Shown one piece after another: positions 1-10,265 of a stretch of DNA of 64,000 nucleotides. Position 1 is the first letter of the stretch. Every line of letters starts with the position of its first letter. The notes under the pieces were generated by a model. It had not been told where the DNA came from. It was given only the letters and a program-made list of their open reading frames with translations, and ran no database searches. Position numbers and translations under genes: made by a program. Source of the stretch: Cheiracanthium punctorium (Eukaryota > Arthropoda > Arachnida > Araneae > Cheiracanthiidae); assembly GCA_038373885.1 (NCBI GenBank), contig JAWZYV010010319.1, forward strand, positions 601,001 through 665,000, written 5' to 3'.

Positions 1-185
1 ACTTTCTTTTTTTTTTGGGGGGGGGGAGTGGGGATATTGTTCAGTTTGATTTCAACAACGGAACCTAGCTAAGCGATATTGCCAATATTTGGCGAGAAAC
101 CGCCAATTTCTATGTTATCCAGTGGAAGATTTAAAGGGCCCAATCTCGCGTTCTTATTAACCGATTTACTGTGTTTGTGTGATTA

Positions 186-352
186 TGGCAACGCTACGCT
201 AAGGCAATCTGCCAAGGATGGGGGAAGCCTTGGTAGGAGGACTTTCTAAGTTGTTCTGACGCGTATTCACGTTACATCTGGAGAAAACCTACCAAAACTC
301 CAGACCGTTAGATCGGCAGCCGCGCGATGGGACCCGAACCCGGGACCTTCAT
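186..352 (-). repeat. tRNA-derived SINE, 5'-truncated relic
   Basis: Read on the minus strand this matches the SINE at 29343-29560: it keeps a B-box-like block (reverse complement of gggacccgaacccgggacc), the 'gatctaacggtctggagtttt' type core and the tail around 'gcagattgcc'. The A-box end is missing, so it is a 5'-truncated copy. Related copies lie at 13371-13550 and 15512-15760. The family assignment rests on comparison of copies inside this window only. Confidence 0.7.
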
Positions 353-799
353 ACTTAACCGATTTACACGCAACATAATGCAAAACTTAAATATTTGACT
401 GTTTGATATTGGACTAGTTACTTTTTTTTAAGAATTGAGAGATTTCCGCATTTGTTGATATGCATGATCTGATAGTTGAATTTGGGCACAAACATACTTT
501 TTTCTCTATGTATGTTATTTTCATTAAAAAAAATATTTTCATACTGTATGACTGTATTTTTTAGCACTAGGGTGCTATTTCGCTCGGTACGAGAATTTTG
601 TCTATGCGATCTTGTCGACAAGTTTTGTAGATATGAACTATCACGGTTCAAATATTTCCAAATGCGTTTGACAGATAACGTGGAGGGGGGGGGGGGATGC
701 ATAAATAAAATAATCAAAGTCGCACAAGGTTTGCAATTTTTGATAATGGATCTCTAAATTGGGTGCCAAAACGCGACAATTTATTATAAATATATTTCA
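353..799. other. No gene seen; G12 run
   Basis: AT-rich sequence with short open frames on both strands that overlap each other and lack any recognisable motif. A run of twelve G lies at 685-696. I see no gene here. Confidence 0.6.
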
Positions 800-1815
800 A
801 GTTAGTTAGAAAACACCTGGCGAATATTGTAAAGTAGTTTTAGCAGGCGATTTTAATTCGGAGTGTTTTATAGAGAAGACAAATACGGTACACTTATAGA
901 GTATGATACACTTTCCAAATGGCTTTTATAAAGGTGAAGTATAGTTTCACTATGCCTGGCGAAAATTGTTAAACAGGTTTGGTAGGCAATTTTAAAATAG
1001 ATTTCTATTCTGAAGAAGTGCTTTATGGAACAAGGTAGGAAAACACGGTATACTCATAGATACGGCATACTCATTATGATGATACACATTCCAAACAGTA
1101 CTTAAAATGCTTACGTGATATAGTTGGAATATGCCTATAGTTCGAATATGCCTGGCGAAGATTGTAAAACAGTTTCAGTAGGCGATTTTAAGATATATTT
1201 CGATTCCAAAGATGTGTTTTACAAGAAAGAGTTGATTCCTATTTTAACGACCCCACTCTCGCCAACCTAAAAAATCCCCGCACTTTGCAGGCATAGGTCC
1301 AGGAGTTATGCACAAGTTTCAACGCTCCCAAAAGAACTAGATGAAAACTAAAGGGAAAAAATTAGCCATAAACGCACCAGTTAAGGAATTTGAAGACACT
1401 TAATAATTAAAACTACATTAATTGACAACCCAAAATAAATAAAACTGTAACGGAATGCTATACTTACATGTTGTTCCAAATCGCCAGTTTAATTCTAAAT
1501 TACGATTGCCACATAAAAATAAAAAATCGTCATGGTAACTGCATATGTTTAATGATCGCCACCTTGGCGAGAGTCGGGGCGTTAAAGTAGGAATCAACCC
1601 AAGAAAGACAAACACGGCACCCTCATGGATTATGATGCACATTCGAAACAATATTTAAAACTGTGAAGTATAGTAGTAATATACTTGGCGAAGATTGTAA
1701 AATAGTTTTAGCAGGCGATTTTAAGATAGATTTCGATTCCAAAGATGAGCTTTATGAAACAAGGAAGACAAATACGGCACACTCATGAATAATGATACAT
1801 TTTCCAACTTAATGA
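800..1815. repeat. Diverged tandem array, roughly 145-200 bp units
   Basis: Successive units begin with variants of 'cctggcgaagattgtaaaa' near 812, 954, 1150 and 1683. Each continues through a '(t)aggcgattttaa' block, a 'gattccaaagatg...' block and an 'acggcacactcat' block. Units differ by substitutions and small indels, so the array is old. The third unit is split by the MITE at 1231-1599. The 'ggcga' motif recurs in the 18.1, 42 and 45 kb repeats. Confidence 0.75.
1231..1599. mobile_element. Mutator-like MITE with 9-bp target duplication
   Basis: The left end gttgattcctattttaacg and the right end (reverse complement ggttgattcctactttaacg) form an imperfect inverted repeat of about 35 bp, continuing through 'ccccactctcgccaa'. 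The element is flanked by the 9-bp direct repeat CAAGAAAGA at 1222-1230 and 1600-1608, and it interrupts a unit of the surrounding tandem array. A 9-bp duplication with long inverted ends fits Mutator-like elements. No coding capacity is seen. Confidence 0.7.
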
Positions 1816-1855
1816 AATAAGGAAAAAAATTGGGACGACGCATAAATTATGATAC

Positions 1856-1930
1856 GCTTTTAATATATAGCGCTTTAGTGCGTATTTAAAATCTGAAAGT
1901 GTTTCAGATTTTCTTCCTTTTTTTTTTCTG
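1856..1930. repeat. 75-bp repeat shared with the 35.6 kb Helitron
   Basis: This segment (around 'ctttagtgcgta' and 'aaaatctgaaagtgtttcag') is nearly the same as 35630-35705, which lies inside the Helitron at 35301-38027. It contains the short palindrome atctgaaagtgtttcagat. It is probably a fragment of the same Helitron family. Confidence 0.55.
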
Positions 1931-3000
1931 GAAATGCCGCCAATAATAAATGCACACATCTAGTCGGTCGAACATCTAGAACTGACCCAGGGCATAATTT
2001 TTTTTTTTTTTTTTTTTAAGCTTGCCTGGTTGATAATCCATGCTTTGCTTTATGATGTTCGGGAGATATCGGATAGAGATCTTAGGACACAAGTTCTTAG
2101 GACTCTGGTTGTATAGGACACAGATTAATCTTAATTAAAATTACACTCTCATGGGAATCTATTGTTTTACTGGACTTTATGGGAGAAATACGTCAGAAAG
2201 GAGAGTTTTTACCAAAAAAAGTAAACACATAAAGTTTCTTCAAAACGAGATCTTAACTTTTCAGAGACTGATATATTTTTAATTTGCCCATTTTCATCAC
2301 TTTCTTAATCTATTAAATAAATTTCAAAATCCGTACTTTTAGTAGTTTCTGAAAAACCCCCTGCTTAAGAGTTTTTTTTTTTTTTGGGGGGGGGGACATG
2401 GCCAAAAGTAACTCACTGATTGCACATTATTTTTATGCTCGAAACAGCCCTCCACAAGTAAAATTAATAAAACTGCAACGACGGCAAGAAAGAGTAAAAG
2501 AAAAACTGGTTGATATTTTTATCATAGAAAAATAAGTTTTAAGATTTTTAAAAATAGAACTGTGATGATTTGCATAAGATGTAATGTGATTCTATTAACA
2601 TTCAAAATATTTGGAAGTATAGAAGAAGCCGATGGGTGGCCGATACACTACAGATCTTCCCCTAATTGAATATTTATTTTAATGCAATATTTGAAATTGA
2701 AGTTTTTTTTATGTAACCTACAATGTCCGGTACGCAACAGTACTGATATAAACAAAATGATTGTTGCTAGGTTGTTAGTTGGTGAAAACAGACAACTTTA
2801 AAAAATATTTAAGTTGCGAAGTGCGAAGTGTTTTATTATCAGTACGCTTCATCTTTATTAAGTTTATATTTTGGTAGAAACATTTCCAGTACACATTTAA
2901 AGTATTTATTCTGCGTATTATTCCTTGATTATGTTGTGGTTGGTGCGAATTAACTATTCCGGATTTATAAGAAGTTACTTAGTTAACTAAGCCCTTTTAG
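1931..3000. other. No gene seen
   Basis: AT-rich sequence with T runs and a T/G10 run ending at 2395. No open frame or repeat with a recognisable identity was found. Confidence 0.5.
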
Positions 3001-3535
3001 CTTTTTCAAAAATTAAACCTAGCTCTCTGAAAGATAAATGACGTCATTGGATGCCGGTCACTACAATCGCTCGAGGCATAATAAGATCTCCCTCTTTTTG
3101 AGGGAAGAAGAAGCTAATCCACTTCTAAAATCGGCAACACTGTCAACTTCCGACACCAGAGTGATAAATTGGTAGCAAATGAAGGAAACAGATCACTCCC
3201 CAATTCTAATTTCATGTCCCGTGGAAATCTAATTAAACGAGGCCTGCGCACAGCAACATGTTGCCATGGGGACTCAAGACCAGAGTGAACTGGAATTAGT
3301 TGCATCAGAAGAGGTGTTTTTTCTTGTGAAGTTCTCAGCTGGACTCTTCTGAACGCTCATCGAACTTGTATTGTCTGCTGCGAGCTGAATTTTGCAGATG
3401 TTGCCCAAATGGCGTAGTTCCGAGCAAATGCTAAAAGCGGGTGACTCTTTCTTTTCGATGGTTACGAAACATGATCATTCCATTGGTACATAAGAAGTTT
3501 TAACATAATTTTAATATTGTATATTCATCTATGAA
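3001..3535. other. Higher-complexity, low-repeat segment
   Basis: This stretch is less AT-rich than its surroundings and shows no similarity to the repeats found elsewhere in the window. It precedes the candidate exon at 3542. It could be promoter or untranslated leader of a host gene, but no TATA box or other decisive core element is visible. Confidence 0.25.
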
Positions 3536-3541
3536 CAAGAA

Positions 3542-3674
3542 ATGACAGTTTCAAGTTTGAAAATGGAATTTGAGTCTTCTGAACGGAATGACCATTTAAT
3601 TGGAAAAATTGCTGCATTGATTGGTTGCAAGGATAAGCTGCTCAGTTTTCTTGATATACTTTTGGAAAGAACTG
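3542..3674 (+). CDS. Candidate host exon, unrecognised
   Basis: An ATG-initiated frame runs MTVSSLKMEFESSERN... through a hydrophobic, possibly helical part (KIAALIGCKDKLLSFLDILL). At 3675 a GTAAAT splice-donor-like sequence follows 'aactg'. Without splicing the frame stops at 3725-3727. The segment is not similar to the transposon families seen here. I do not recognise the protein. The frame phase at 3674 does not match the candidate exon at 4504 directly, so the two need not belong together. It may equally be a chance frame in intergenic DNA. Confidence 0.22.
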
Positions 3675-3728
3675 GTAAATGTGAAAAAACTCTAATCCCT
3701 AAATTGTGTTCTAAAGTAGCAATTTAGG

Positions 3729-4503
3729 TACAAACGAATTAAAGTGTATTTAATCTTTCGCATCAGGAAATATTTTTTTCTGCCAATTAGTTGAACGATG
3801 ATGATATCAAAAGTTTGTAAAATCTATTAGCTGTGATATAAAAAGCAGTATTTACGACCAAAAAAGAAAAGTAAAATTCTATTTTTCATTATTATTATCA
3901 AATTCCTGAATTAAAGCACGGGACTTCACATTTATTTTCAAGTAATGTTGCTTGATTTAAAATTTTACGGTCGAAGAAATTCAGTTAAAAATTGTTTGTG
4001 ACATGACAGTTGCTAAAAATTCACTTTCATATAAAAAGAAAGAAGTCACAAAAAGGTATTTTTGTGCTTTAATACAACACTGCAAGAATATTCGAAGGTT
4101 TTTTTAAAGTGAAGAATGCATTTCCGGAAAAATATGGAGCATTACTTCTTCAATGAAATTCATTAAGAGTGATATTGAAAGTTGAATTAAAAATTCTGTG
4201 CATTAAAATAAGTTTAAAACTTCTTTTTCTGTTTCTCATAAAAAATAATTTAGTTTTACCCCCCAAAAATTTTTTTTTGTCAAGTAAAACATTTTATTTA
4301 ACATTTCATTCAGGCTCATTAAGAAAATATTTGACATTTCATTAAGAAAAAAAAAGAACCTTCTTTCTAGAACATTAGTTAACTGTGTAGTCACTTAAGA
4401 GCTTTTCATCCACTTCAAAGCACATCAAATGGAATTAATTAGTTGAACGATTTTTCTAGCAAAATACCGTTCCGCAGATGTTAATTTTGAGATCAGATTT
4501 CAG
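3729..4503. other. AT-rich, intron-like spacer
   Basis: Very AT-rich sequence lies between the two candidate exons, ending in 'gatttcag', a weak acceptor-like sequence. No other feature is seen. Confidence 0.3.
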
Positions 4504-4692
4504 AAAAATATTTTGACACACGGTCCACGAAGTATGGAAGCTAAACGCTTTGGGAATGGCTCTGACGTAATGTGCAATGGAAAAAGGCTGCCAACACCGA
4601 TATTGTTCGGATTAAATTTTCCGGCTGTTGTCCAGATTCAGCTAAGTGAATTAAACAGGCGAGCAGAAGACGGTGATATGGGAGAAAAACAG
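4504..4692 (+). CDS. Candidate internal exon, unrecognised protein
   Basis: The stretch between an acceptor-like 'tttcag' (4498-4503) and a strong donor CAG|GTAAGG (cut after 4692) is exactly 189 bp, 63 codons, open in the frame giving ...THGPRSMEAKRFGNG... and ending ...RRAEDGDMGEKQ. Base composition is nearer to coding than the flanks. The frame continues only ten more codons into the presumed intron before a stop. No domain is recognised and no paralogue is present in the window. The acceptor has a poor pyrimidine tract, which lowers confidence. An ancient repeat fragment is the main alternative. Confidence 0.35.
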
Positions 4693-4768
4693 GTAAGGAA
4701 TAACTTGTTCCTAGTTTACTAATGTGACAATGAGCTTAGTGATGAGAAAATAATCAAGCTTTTCTCCT

Positions 4769-4769
<1 letters not shown>

Positions 4770-4820
<51 letters not shown>

Positions 4821-4822
4821 TT
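4770..4822. repeat. Poly-A followed by (TA)n
   Basis: About 35 A residues run straight into a TA dinucleotide array. It could be a decayed retroposon tail, but no retroposon body is recognised upstream. Confidence 0.85.
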
Positions 4823-4891
4823 TTAAGCATTAATACAGTACTCTATGTTCTTACTTAAAAACATCAAGCTGCGGTTTTAAGCCTTCTAAAG

Positions 4892-5558
4892 CAGTGTTTC
4901 CCATCCTTTTAGCGTCTGCGTACCGACAAAAATAGGAAAAAAATACAGGGTGAATCTAAACTCTTGGGCAAAACTTTAAGGGGTGATAGGGCACATAATA
5001 AGGAATCAGAATCACATAGCAATGTGGGGTCGGCAACGTCGTTTTGGTGTAGCTGTTAATAATCACTTTGAATAAAAGTGCCTAAACAACAGTACACTTT
5101 CCGACCATTGTTCGTCAGAAACTAATGTATTTTCCCCCGAAAACAGAAGACTAAAATGGATAGTTTAAAAAGTTTATTTTATTTCATGGATGAAATTTTC
5201 GGTGACGAGCCTATTGTTTATGAAACTTGGTTAAGAAATTAGACGGACACTTCAATGCTTTTCCAAAAGTGATTATTACCGGGTAAGTTAAAACTGCGTT
5301 TTTCACCCCAGATTGCTAGGTGATTACGATTCATCATTGTGTGCCCTATCACCCATAAAGTTTTGCCCAAGAGTTCGGATTCACCCTGTATTTCAAGTAC
5401 CAAGCTCAACCAACGTGCGTGTTATACAAAAATTATTTTTAGTTAGAATGACCTTTGTTTCTGTTATTTTTTAATAAATTTGATAAATATGGACCGGCAC
5501 CGGCAGTAAATTCTCGCGGATCGGCATAGGTCCACGGACCAGTGGTCAGGAAGCACTG
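4892..5558. mobile_element. hAT-type MITE, split by a mariner-type MITE
   Basis: The left end is CAGTGTTTCCCATCCTTTTA and the right end is tggtcaggaagCACTG, giving short imperfect inverted ends typical of hAT elements. The flanking octamers TTCTAAAG (4884-4891) and CTCTAGGC (5559-5566) agree at only about half their positions, so the target duplication is decayed or uncertain. The interior 'gtctgcgtaccgacaaaaa' and 'ggatcggcataggtccacgg' blocks are the two halves of one element, separated by the insertion at 4946-5388. Confidence 0.6.
4946..5388. mobile_element. Tc1/mariner-type MITE nested in a hAT MITE
   Basis: Inverted termini of at least 50 bp start CAGGGTGAATCTAAACTCTT on the left, and the right reverse complement is CAGGGTGAATCCGAACTCTT. 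Both continue through 'gggcaaaactttaaggggtg'. The element is bounded by TA at 4944-4945 and 5389-5390, as expected for Tc1/mariner targets. It is 443 bp and has no transposase, so it is non-autonomous. Confidence 0.85.
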
Positions 5559-5566
5559 CTCTAGGC

Positions 5567-8050
5567 TATATCTTTTTACAAGTGCTTTTGTTTTTAACAA
5601 AAATAAATTTAGGCTTACAATAACGCACGGAAAGCAGAATTTCTATTTCATATGCAATTGGACGAAGTATTCGCTGATCGCAATCAAAGGACGTCACGCT
5701 GACGCTGTATATACCGGATTTTCGAAGTTACGTTACGCATCTTCCAGTTTCTTATAATTTCGTTTGAATTAAATATTCAGACGATTTTTGGAATCTATCC
5801 TATTTCAGCTGTAAAAGAGAATTGTTTTTTTGCGCGTTACCATTTTTTTTTTTAAATTCTGAATACTGTTTCAAAAAGAGGTGTTACTTTGTAAAGGCAT
5901 ATATTAAATTTTCACTGAAGTAAATCCAACTAAAGTTAAAATTTTAAATTGTAATGTTATAGATTCTGAGGTTCGAAAAGTCGTACTTAACTTCAATACA
6001 AGAGAAAGTAACATGACGATCGACTTTAGGCACGTCGGCCACAGAAACTTTCAGGCCCTCTGAAATATTAGTTTAAAACATTTAATGGAAAATTCTGAAT
6101 AATGCAATTCAGAAAACAAAATGAGTAAATGGTAGCAAGTTTTGACGGAAAATTGGATACATACAGTTTGATTAATTTATGTCCTTTGAAGCTTCCACTG
6201 ATATCTTCTTAAGAATGTTACTATAGTATAGAATGTTACTATAGTTGTAGCCTTTAAAAAATAAATGTACTCTGATTGGACTTATTTCCATTTTTGAAAA
6301 CCTTAATTTTATGTTTTTGTGTGATCTTATCAATATCATAGGCTTGTAGACTTGTGCGACATCATAAAAAGCAATCTTATGCTCTGAAAAACTGCGATTT
6401 AGTGGGTACAGCCCATTCGTTTTCTTTTTCGTATGACTTTAAGTATGAAGAAAAGTATTGGCCTGTTCTTAGGTCTTTAGAAATCTTTGGATACAACGCC
6501 TGATGAAGAAGTTTTTTACTTTCACTCATAAAAAACAAAATCGAACTATTTACTCTAATGACTTAAATTGGATCACGAGACGAGATCGCGGTACGAGACA
6601 AGATTGGTTTCGCCTCGCGATAAGAGTAGGGTAGGCGAACTTCAGACTTGTAGCAATTTTAGGTCCTATTTTGCTTAGCGAGGCAATTTGTATATGCCAT
6701 GAGGCAATATGCTAAAAATTTAGGAGGGAGGGGTACTATCCTCCCTCGTATTGGCTCCATTGACTATACCACACGTAGAAATAAATACCTGCAACGCAAC
6801 AACTTTTTAACAAGTACTGATAAAAGAAAGTAAATACGAAGAGTGCGTACGGCAGTAGTTATATGTAGGGCTATTTCTGCCATATGTGCAAGATATGCCC
6901 GGCACATGGACAACCGAAATAGGGGCATCGGTCAAAATCTAATTACAGGCATATTGATGGCAGTGGCGCACACAGAATTTTGGTTGAGGGTGGAGGATGG
7001 GGCTACAAATACTGCTGAACTCGGTTATAGTGACCCGATTATAGTTAAAATTCTCATGCATTGGCGTCGCAGTCTGTAAGTTATTGGGGGGGGGGGACCA
7101 AAGGCCAAAGACGTATTTAAGGGGGGGGGGATCCGGACTCCTCCCCCGAAATTTTGATTTTTTTACTATAATGATAATGATCTAGTCTTTAGTGAAAAAT
7201 GTTGCCTTTTTTGTAGTTTGGACACCCTCCGAAATTTTTGGACCCCTTCCAAAATGTATTTCTGGATATGTGCCTTCCAAAGGCGTAACTTAATAAGGGC
7301 AAAAGGGGTCAATTGTTTGCCCCCTTCCCAAATTCAATGAATTCAGATTTCACCTACTTGAAAACTGTATTTTGCATGATAGGAAACATCCCCCCCCCCC
7401 CTCCTTAATGTTACTCCCCCAATCGCGCCAACGGGGAGAGGGACAAATAATAAAATAACATTCTTTACAATACACCATCTTTAACGTCCAAGTCAAACTC
7501 TAATATTGTCATTAGACATGGGTAGTGTTTGGAGTCCCCCCCCTCCCAACTTCTTTGAATCGTTCTGGCACAGAAATTACTATTTGTAGAAGTGTATTGA
7601 TAAACTACCGTATTGGCGAGCATAAAACTTAGGTTGGGATGAGCTCATAAAAAAATATAATCAGGTAATAATTTTGCCTATCCAAAGTGTATTATAAAGC
7701 AGAATATTACCTTTCAAAAATCTCTTTCTTTTTTTTGGGGGGTGGGGGAGCCCCCTAGTCCCCTTCCCTGGATGCCCCACTGGCAACAACTGGGTTTATC
7801 ATAACCAGTGGCGGCCCGTGGTCAAAAATGTTAGTGCAGCCGGAAACATATGACCCCCCCCCCTTCTCCGGACAGGAATGGAAAATCTTCGTTACTGAAT
7901 TCGAAAGCTGGAGGATTAAGCCCTCACCCAGGATTTAAAAAAAAAAAAAAAAAAATTCATAAAAAAAAAATCTAAAATTCTTCCAGATTTTATTTACGCA
8001 CTCGGCTGGAAGAATTTCAGATTTTTTATTTTTTTTTTTTTAAATCTATT
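5567..8050. other. No gene seen; G runs and MITE scraps
   Basis: Mostly AT-rich sequence. G runs of 10-11 occur at 7086-7096 and 7121-7130. Text resembling hAT-MITE ends appears around 7245-7330, near 7785-7791 (gccccactg) and from 7805 (cagtggcggcccgtgg), but intact pairs of ends could not be assigned. The open frame at 6843-7079 has no motif. Confidence 0.4.
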
Positions 8051-8054
8051 CAAT

Positions 8055-8694
8055 CAATTCTGTCTTATAGAGGAAAATGATAACTGTAAGTGATCATATA
8101 GACTCTGTTCGCATAATTTTGTTGCTGAAAATTGCATCCATTGTTGTTTGGCCCCTAGTGGTGAAATGTTTTGGACTAGTGCGTATTGGAAAATCTAAAG
8201 TGCCCATTTCAGTTATGAAATTGGATCCTTGATCGAATTTAATTCTATGTTAAAATCTCTTAATAAACAGTCTTACAATCATCCTCCTTCAGCAACGTTT
8301 CGAATATAGCGTCTAATTTATCTTCATAAGAAATTCGAGGACTAGCGTACGTAACTGCAAATCTCACTTTATCTTGAATATATGCAATGACCATTTGAAC
8401 ACCATTGGTCTGGCTCGTGTAGACACGGATAAAGCGTTTCATAAGTTTTCCTTTATAAAAATTATAACTCCAGATGGTTTTCTGTTTTGGAAACTACTCT
8501 TTATCCGTTCGACCAAAGTGAATCCAGGTATCTGAAATTCATCTGAAGAGATAGTGAATGTTTCCGTTAGTAATATCAAGTCACTCTGCAGAAAGTATGG
8601 ATCAAACGGAAAAGTGACCACGGCGCGCCGCGTAGACAAAAGTCCCGGGCTTAAAAGAAATAGCACCCGAGTGCTAAAAATGTAAGAGATCCTA
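8055..8694 (-). pseudogene. Endonuclease (EEP-fold) domain fragment, Helentron or LINE origin
   Basis: Minus-strand frames read ...YFLQSDLILLTETFTIS, then IPGFTLVERIKSS, then a second frame with QMVIAYIQDKVRFAVTYASP and ETLLKEDD. A shifted frame reads DFNIELNSIKDP near 8240, and another reads TTRGQTTMDAIFSN near 8130. The order (TET, GDFN-like, and a late 'TT..D..FS' block) is that of exonuclease-endonuclease-phosphatase domains used by LINEs and Helentrons. It would nick target DNA in an intact element. The frame breaks at least three times and no reverse transcriptase or helicase follows. I favour a Helentron source because a Helitron N-terminal fragment lies at 33.8 kb, but a CR1-like LINE is also possible. 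Confidence 0.6.
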
Positions 8695-8944
8695 TTTTAC
8701 TTCCTTAAAATGGACATAAATTTCAACCAGCCTTTCCTATCCTCGAAATTGCTCCTTATTGCTCCGAAATTGCTCTTATCCGTGTCTGATTCGAAGTTTC
8801 CTTAGAATTTTCGTTTGTAATGATAACTTGAGAAGAAAAGAAAAAAAAGAAAACGCAATTATTTTTTATAAGTCAAATCAACCCTCCTTTCTTTTAAACT
8901 TGCGAATCAGTCAGTGATGTCGAGAGTTTCCTTTAATTCGTCAG

Positions 8945-9333
8945 CAATTTAGCTCCCACTTCTTATCAACTCCTTAAATTTTAAAGAATTTTTTAAATGT
9001 TCGATTGAGCTTTCATGTGTTTCACATGCTCGTGTGATGGTGGTTAATCCATCATATCCAGTACCATTCCAAACGCTCTTTATTATCTCAACGATTAGAC
9101 ACGGCCAACAAAACATTTTTTTGTAAATAAAAACTGCCACATAGCCACAAGAATGATGCATACCATGATGAATGGAAGCTACGACCATGCTGAGACGAAC
9201 CTGCTTTTTTCTTATGAATGGACAATTTTAGTGTCGGTCTATTTTCTTTTAGTGGTTGTCGTTTATCATCTTCTTTCCATATGTTAAACGGGGTTTCAAG
9301 CAAGACGCAAACTGAATAATAACAAGGCTCCAT
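8945..9333 (-). pseudogene. hAT transposase N-terminus (TTF/ZMYM-type zinc finger), frameshifted
   Basis: The minus-strand frame from an ATG at 9333 reads MEPCYYSV..., then ENRPTLKLSI, HSSWYASFLWLCGSFYLQK. Near 9120 the sense shifts frame and continues KMFCWPCLIVEI, VWNGTGYDGLTTI, ACETHESSIEHLKNS. This is the pattern of the TTF-type zinc finger (W-L-x-G ... F-C-W-P-C-L ... W...GY.DL ... HE.S..H) found at the N-terminus of hAT-like ZMYM1/P52rIPK-type transposases. The A-rich run near 9115-9123 is the probable frameshift site. The catalytic core is absent downstream, so only the DNA/zinc-binding part remains. Confidence 0.72.
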
Positions 9334-9465
9334 GTTTCAAAACGGTTAAATCATAGATTCCAATAACACATGGACACAGTAACAAATAAAGCTAAAAACT
9401 TTCAACCTTCCCAGACAAAAAAAACACACAAAAAAAACTATTGTCTCCGTTAGAATGGGCTAGAA

Positions 9466-9741
9466 CAGCGGTTCTCAACCTTTTAACGTCGTCCCCCACA
9501 CACCTTCAACAAAGGCTAACTTACAGTGGCGCCCCCCCCCTCACATTTTTCAGCATACATGAGTTTTTTTAATCTTTAATAATGAAAATTTTAAGCGAAA
9601 ATGGATATATTTTTGAGTAAAAATGAGAATAAATAAGATGATTTTTTAAAAACATACATCCCTACTTGCTCTTTAGATTTTCTCGCCCCCCCGCAAGTGT
9701 TCTGCGGGGGGACGCGCCCCCCTCAGGTTGAGAAAACGCTG
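9466..9741. mobile_element. hAT-type MITE, family A (CAGCGGTTCTCAACC)
   Basis: It starts CAGCGGTTCTCAACC and ends GGTTGAGAAAACGCTG, and is flanked by a perfect 8-bp duplication GGCTAGAA at 9458-9465 and 9742-9749. The interior is C- and G-rich near both ends and AT-rich in the middle. A longer copy of the same family lies at 61516-61849. It has no coding capacity. Confidence 0.93.
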
Positions 9742-9769
9742 GGCTAGAACATACATTCTCTGTATCTTA

Positions 9770-10022
9770 TTCTCTCCCTCACTTCTCCGAGCCAATCAGT
9801 TAGTCAAATTCAGAAGTGAAGCCGTAGTCAGAAAACCTTTCTTCAGCTGAGTCTGTACATACGCGCTATGCTATCCTATGCCGGAGACACTGCTTACGTA
9901 GTCGTTACCATGGCAACGGTGCTGCCGATTCCTTTACCAGCGCTGAGGGCGGTACCACCAAAGACTTTCGCAGTTGAATTGCGGGAAGATTAAAGGGCTT
10001 TTTTTCTGAATGAGCCATCCGG
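9770..10022. promoter_or_regulatory. Promoter-like island with perfect RFX X-box
   Basis: About 250 bp of non-repetitive, clearly less AT-rich sequence lies between the MITE at 9466-9741 and the Tc3-like element. It contains GTTACCATGGCAAC at 9904-9917, a perfect dyad matching the RFX X-box consensus (GTNRCC..RGYAAC), and a CCAAT motif at 9792-9796 (gccaatcag). X-boxes of this form drive ciliary genes in animals. No coding exon could be attached on either strand, so the target gene and strand are unknown. Confidence 0.4.
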
Positions 10023-10220
10023 CATTTACTACAGTGCGCCAAAAATGTATAAGGACAACATTTAATTGCATGAAAATATGCTTTATTTCCATTTCACCTA
10101 AATGAAATTTTTATATTTCTTACTTCTGCTGCATAATTTTGTGATAACACTTTTACCACATAAAAAACAAAATTTAGCTTCAAAATTTTGATTTTACAAA
10201 ATTTAACATTAAAGGAAATA

Positions 10221-10241
10221 CGGAAAAAGTTATAAGGACAT
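10221..10241 (+). repeat. Inner transposase-site candidate, left
   Basis: cggaaaaagttataaggaca repeats the outer terminal sequence and begins 189 bp inside the left end. The mirror copy is at 11385-11408. Confidence 0.7.
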
Positions 10242-10265
10242 GTTCTAAAATACTTAAAAAATGTT

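Noticed and set aside
418..757. Overlapping 93- and 99-codon frames
   Set aside because: They are mutually antisense and cross the G12 run, with no domain or splice signals of note.
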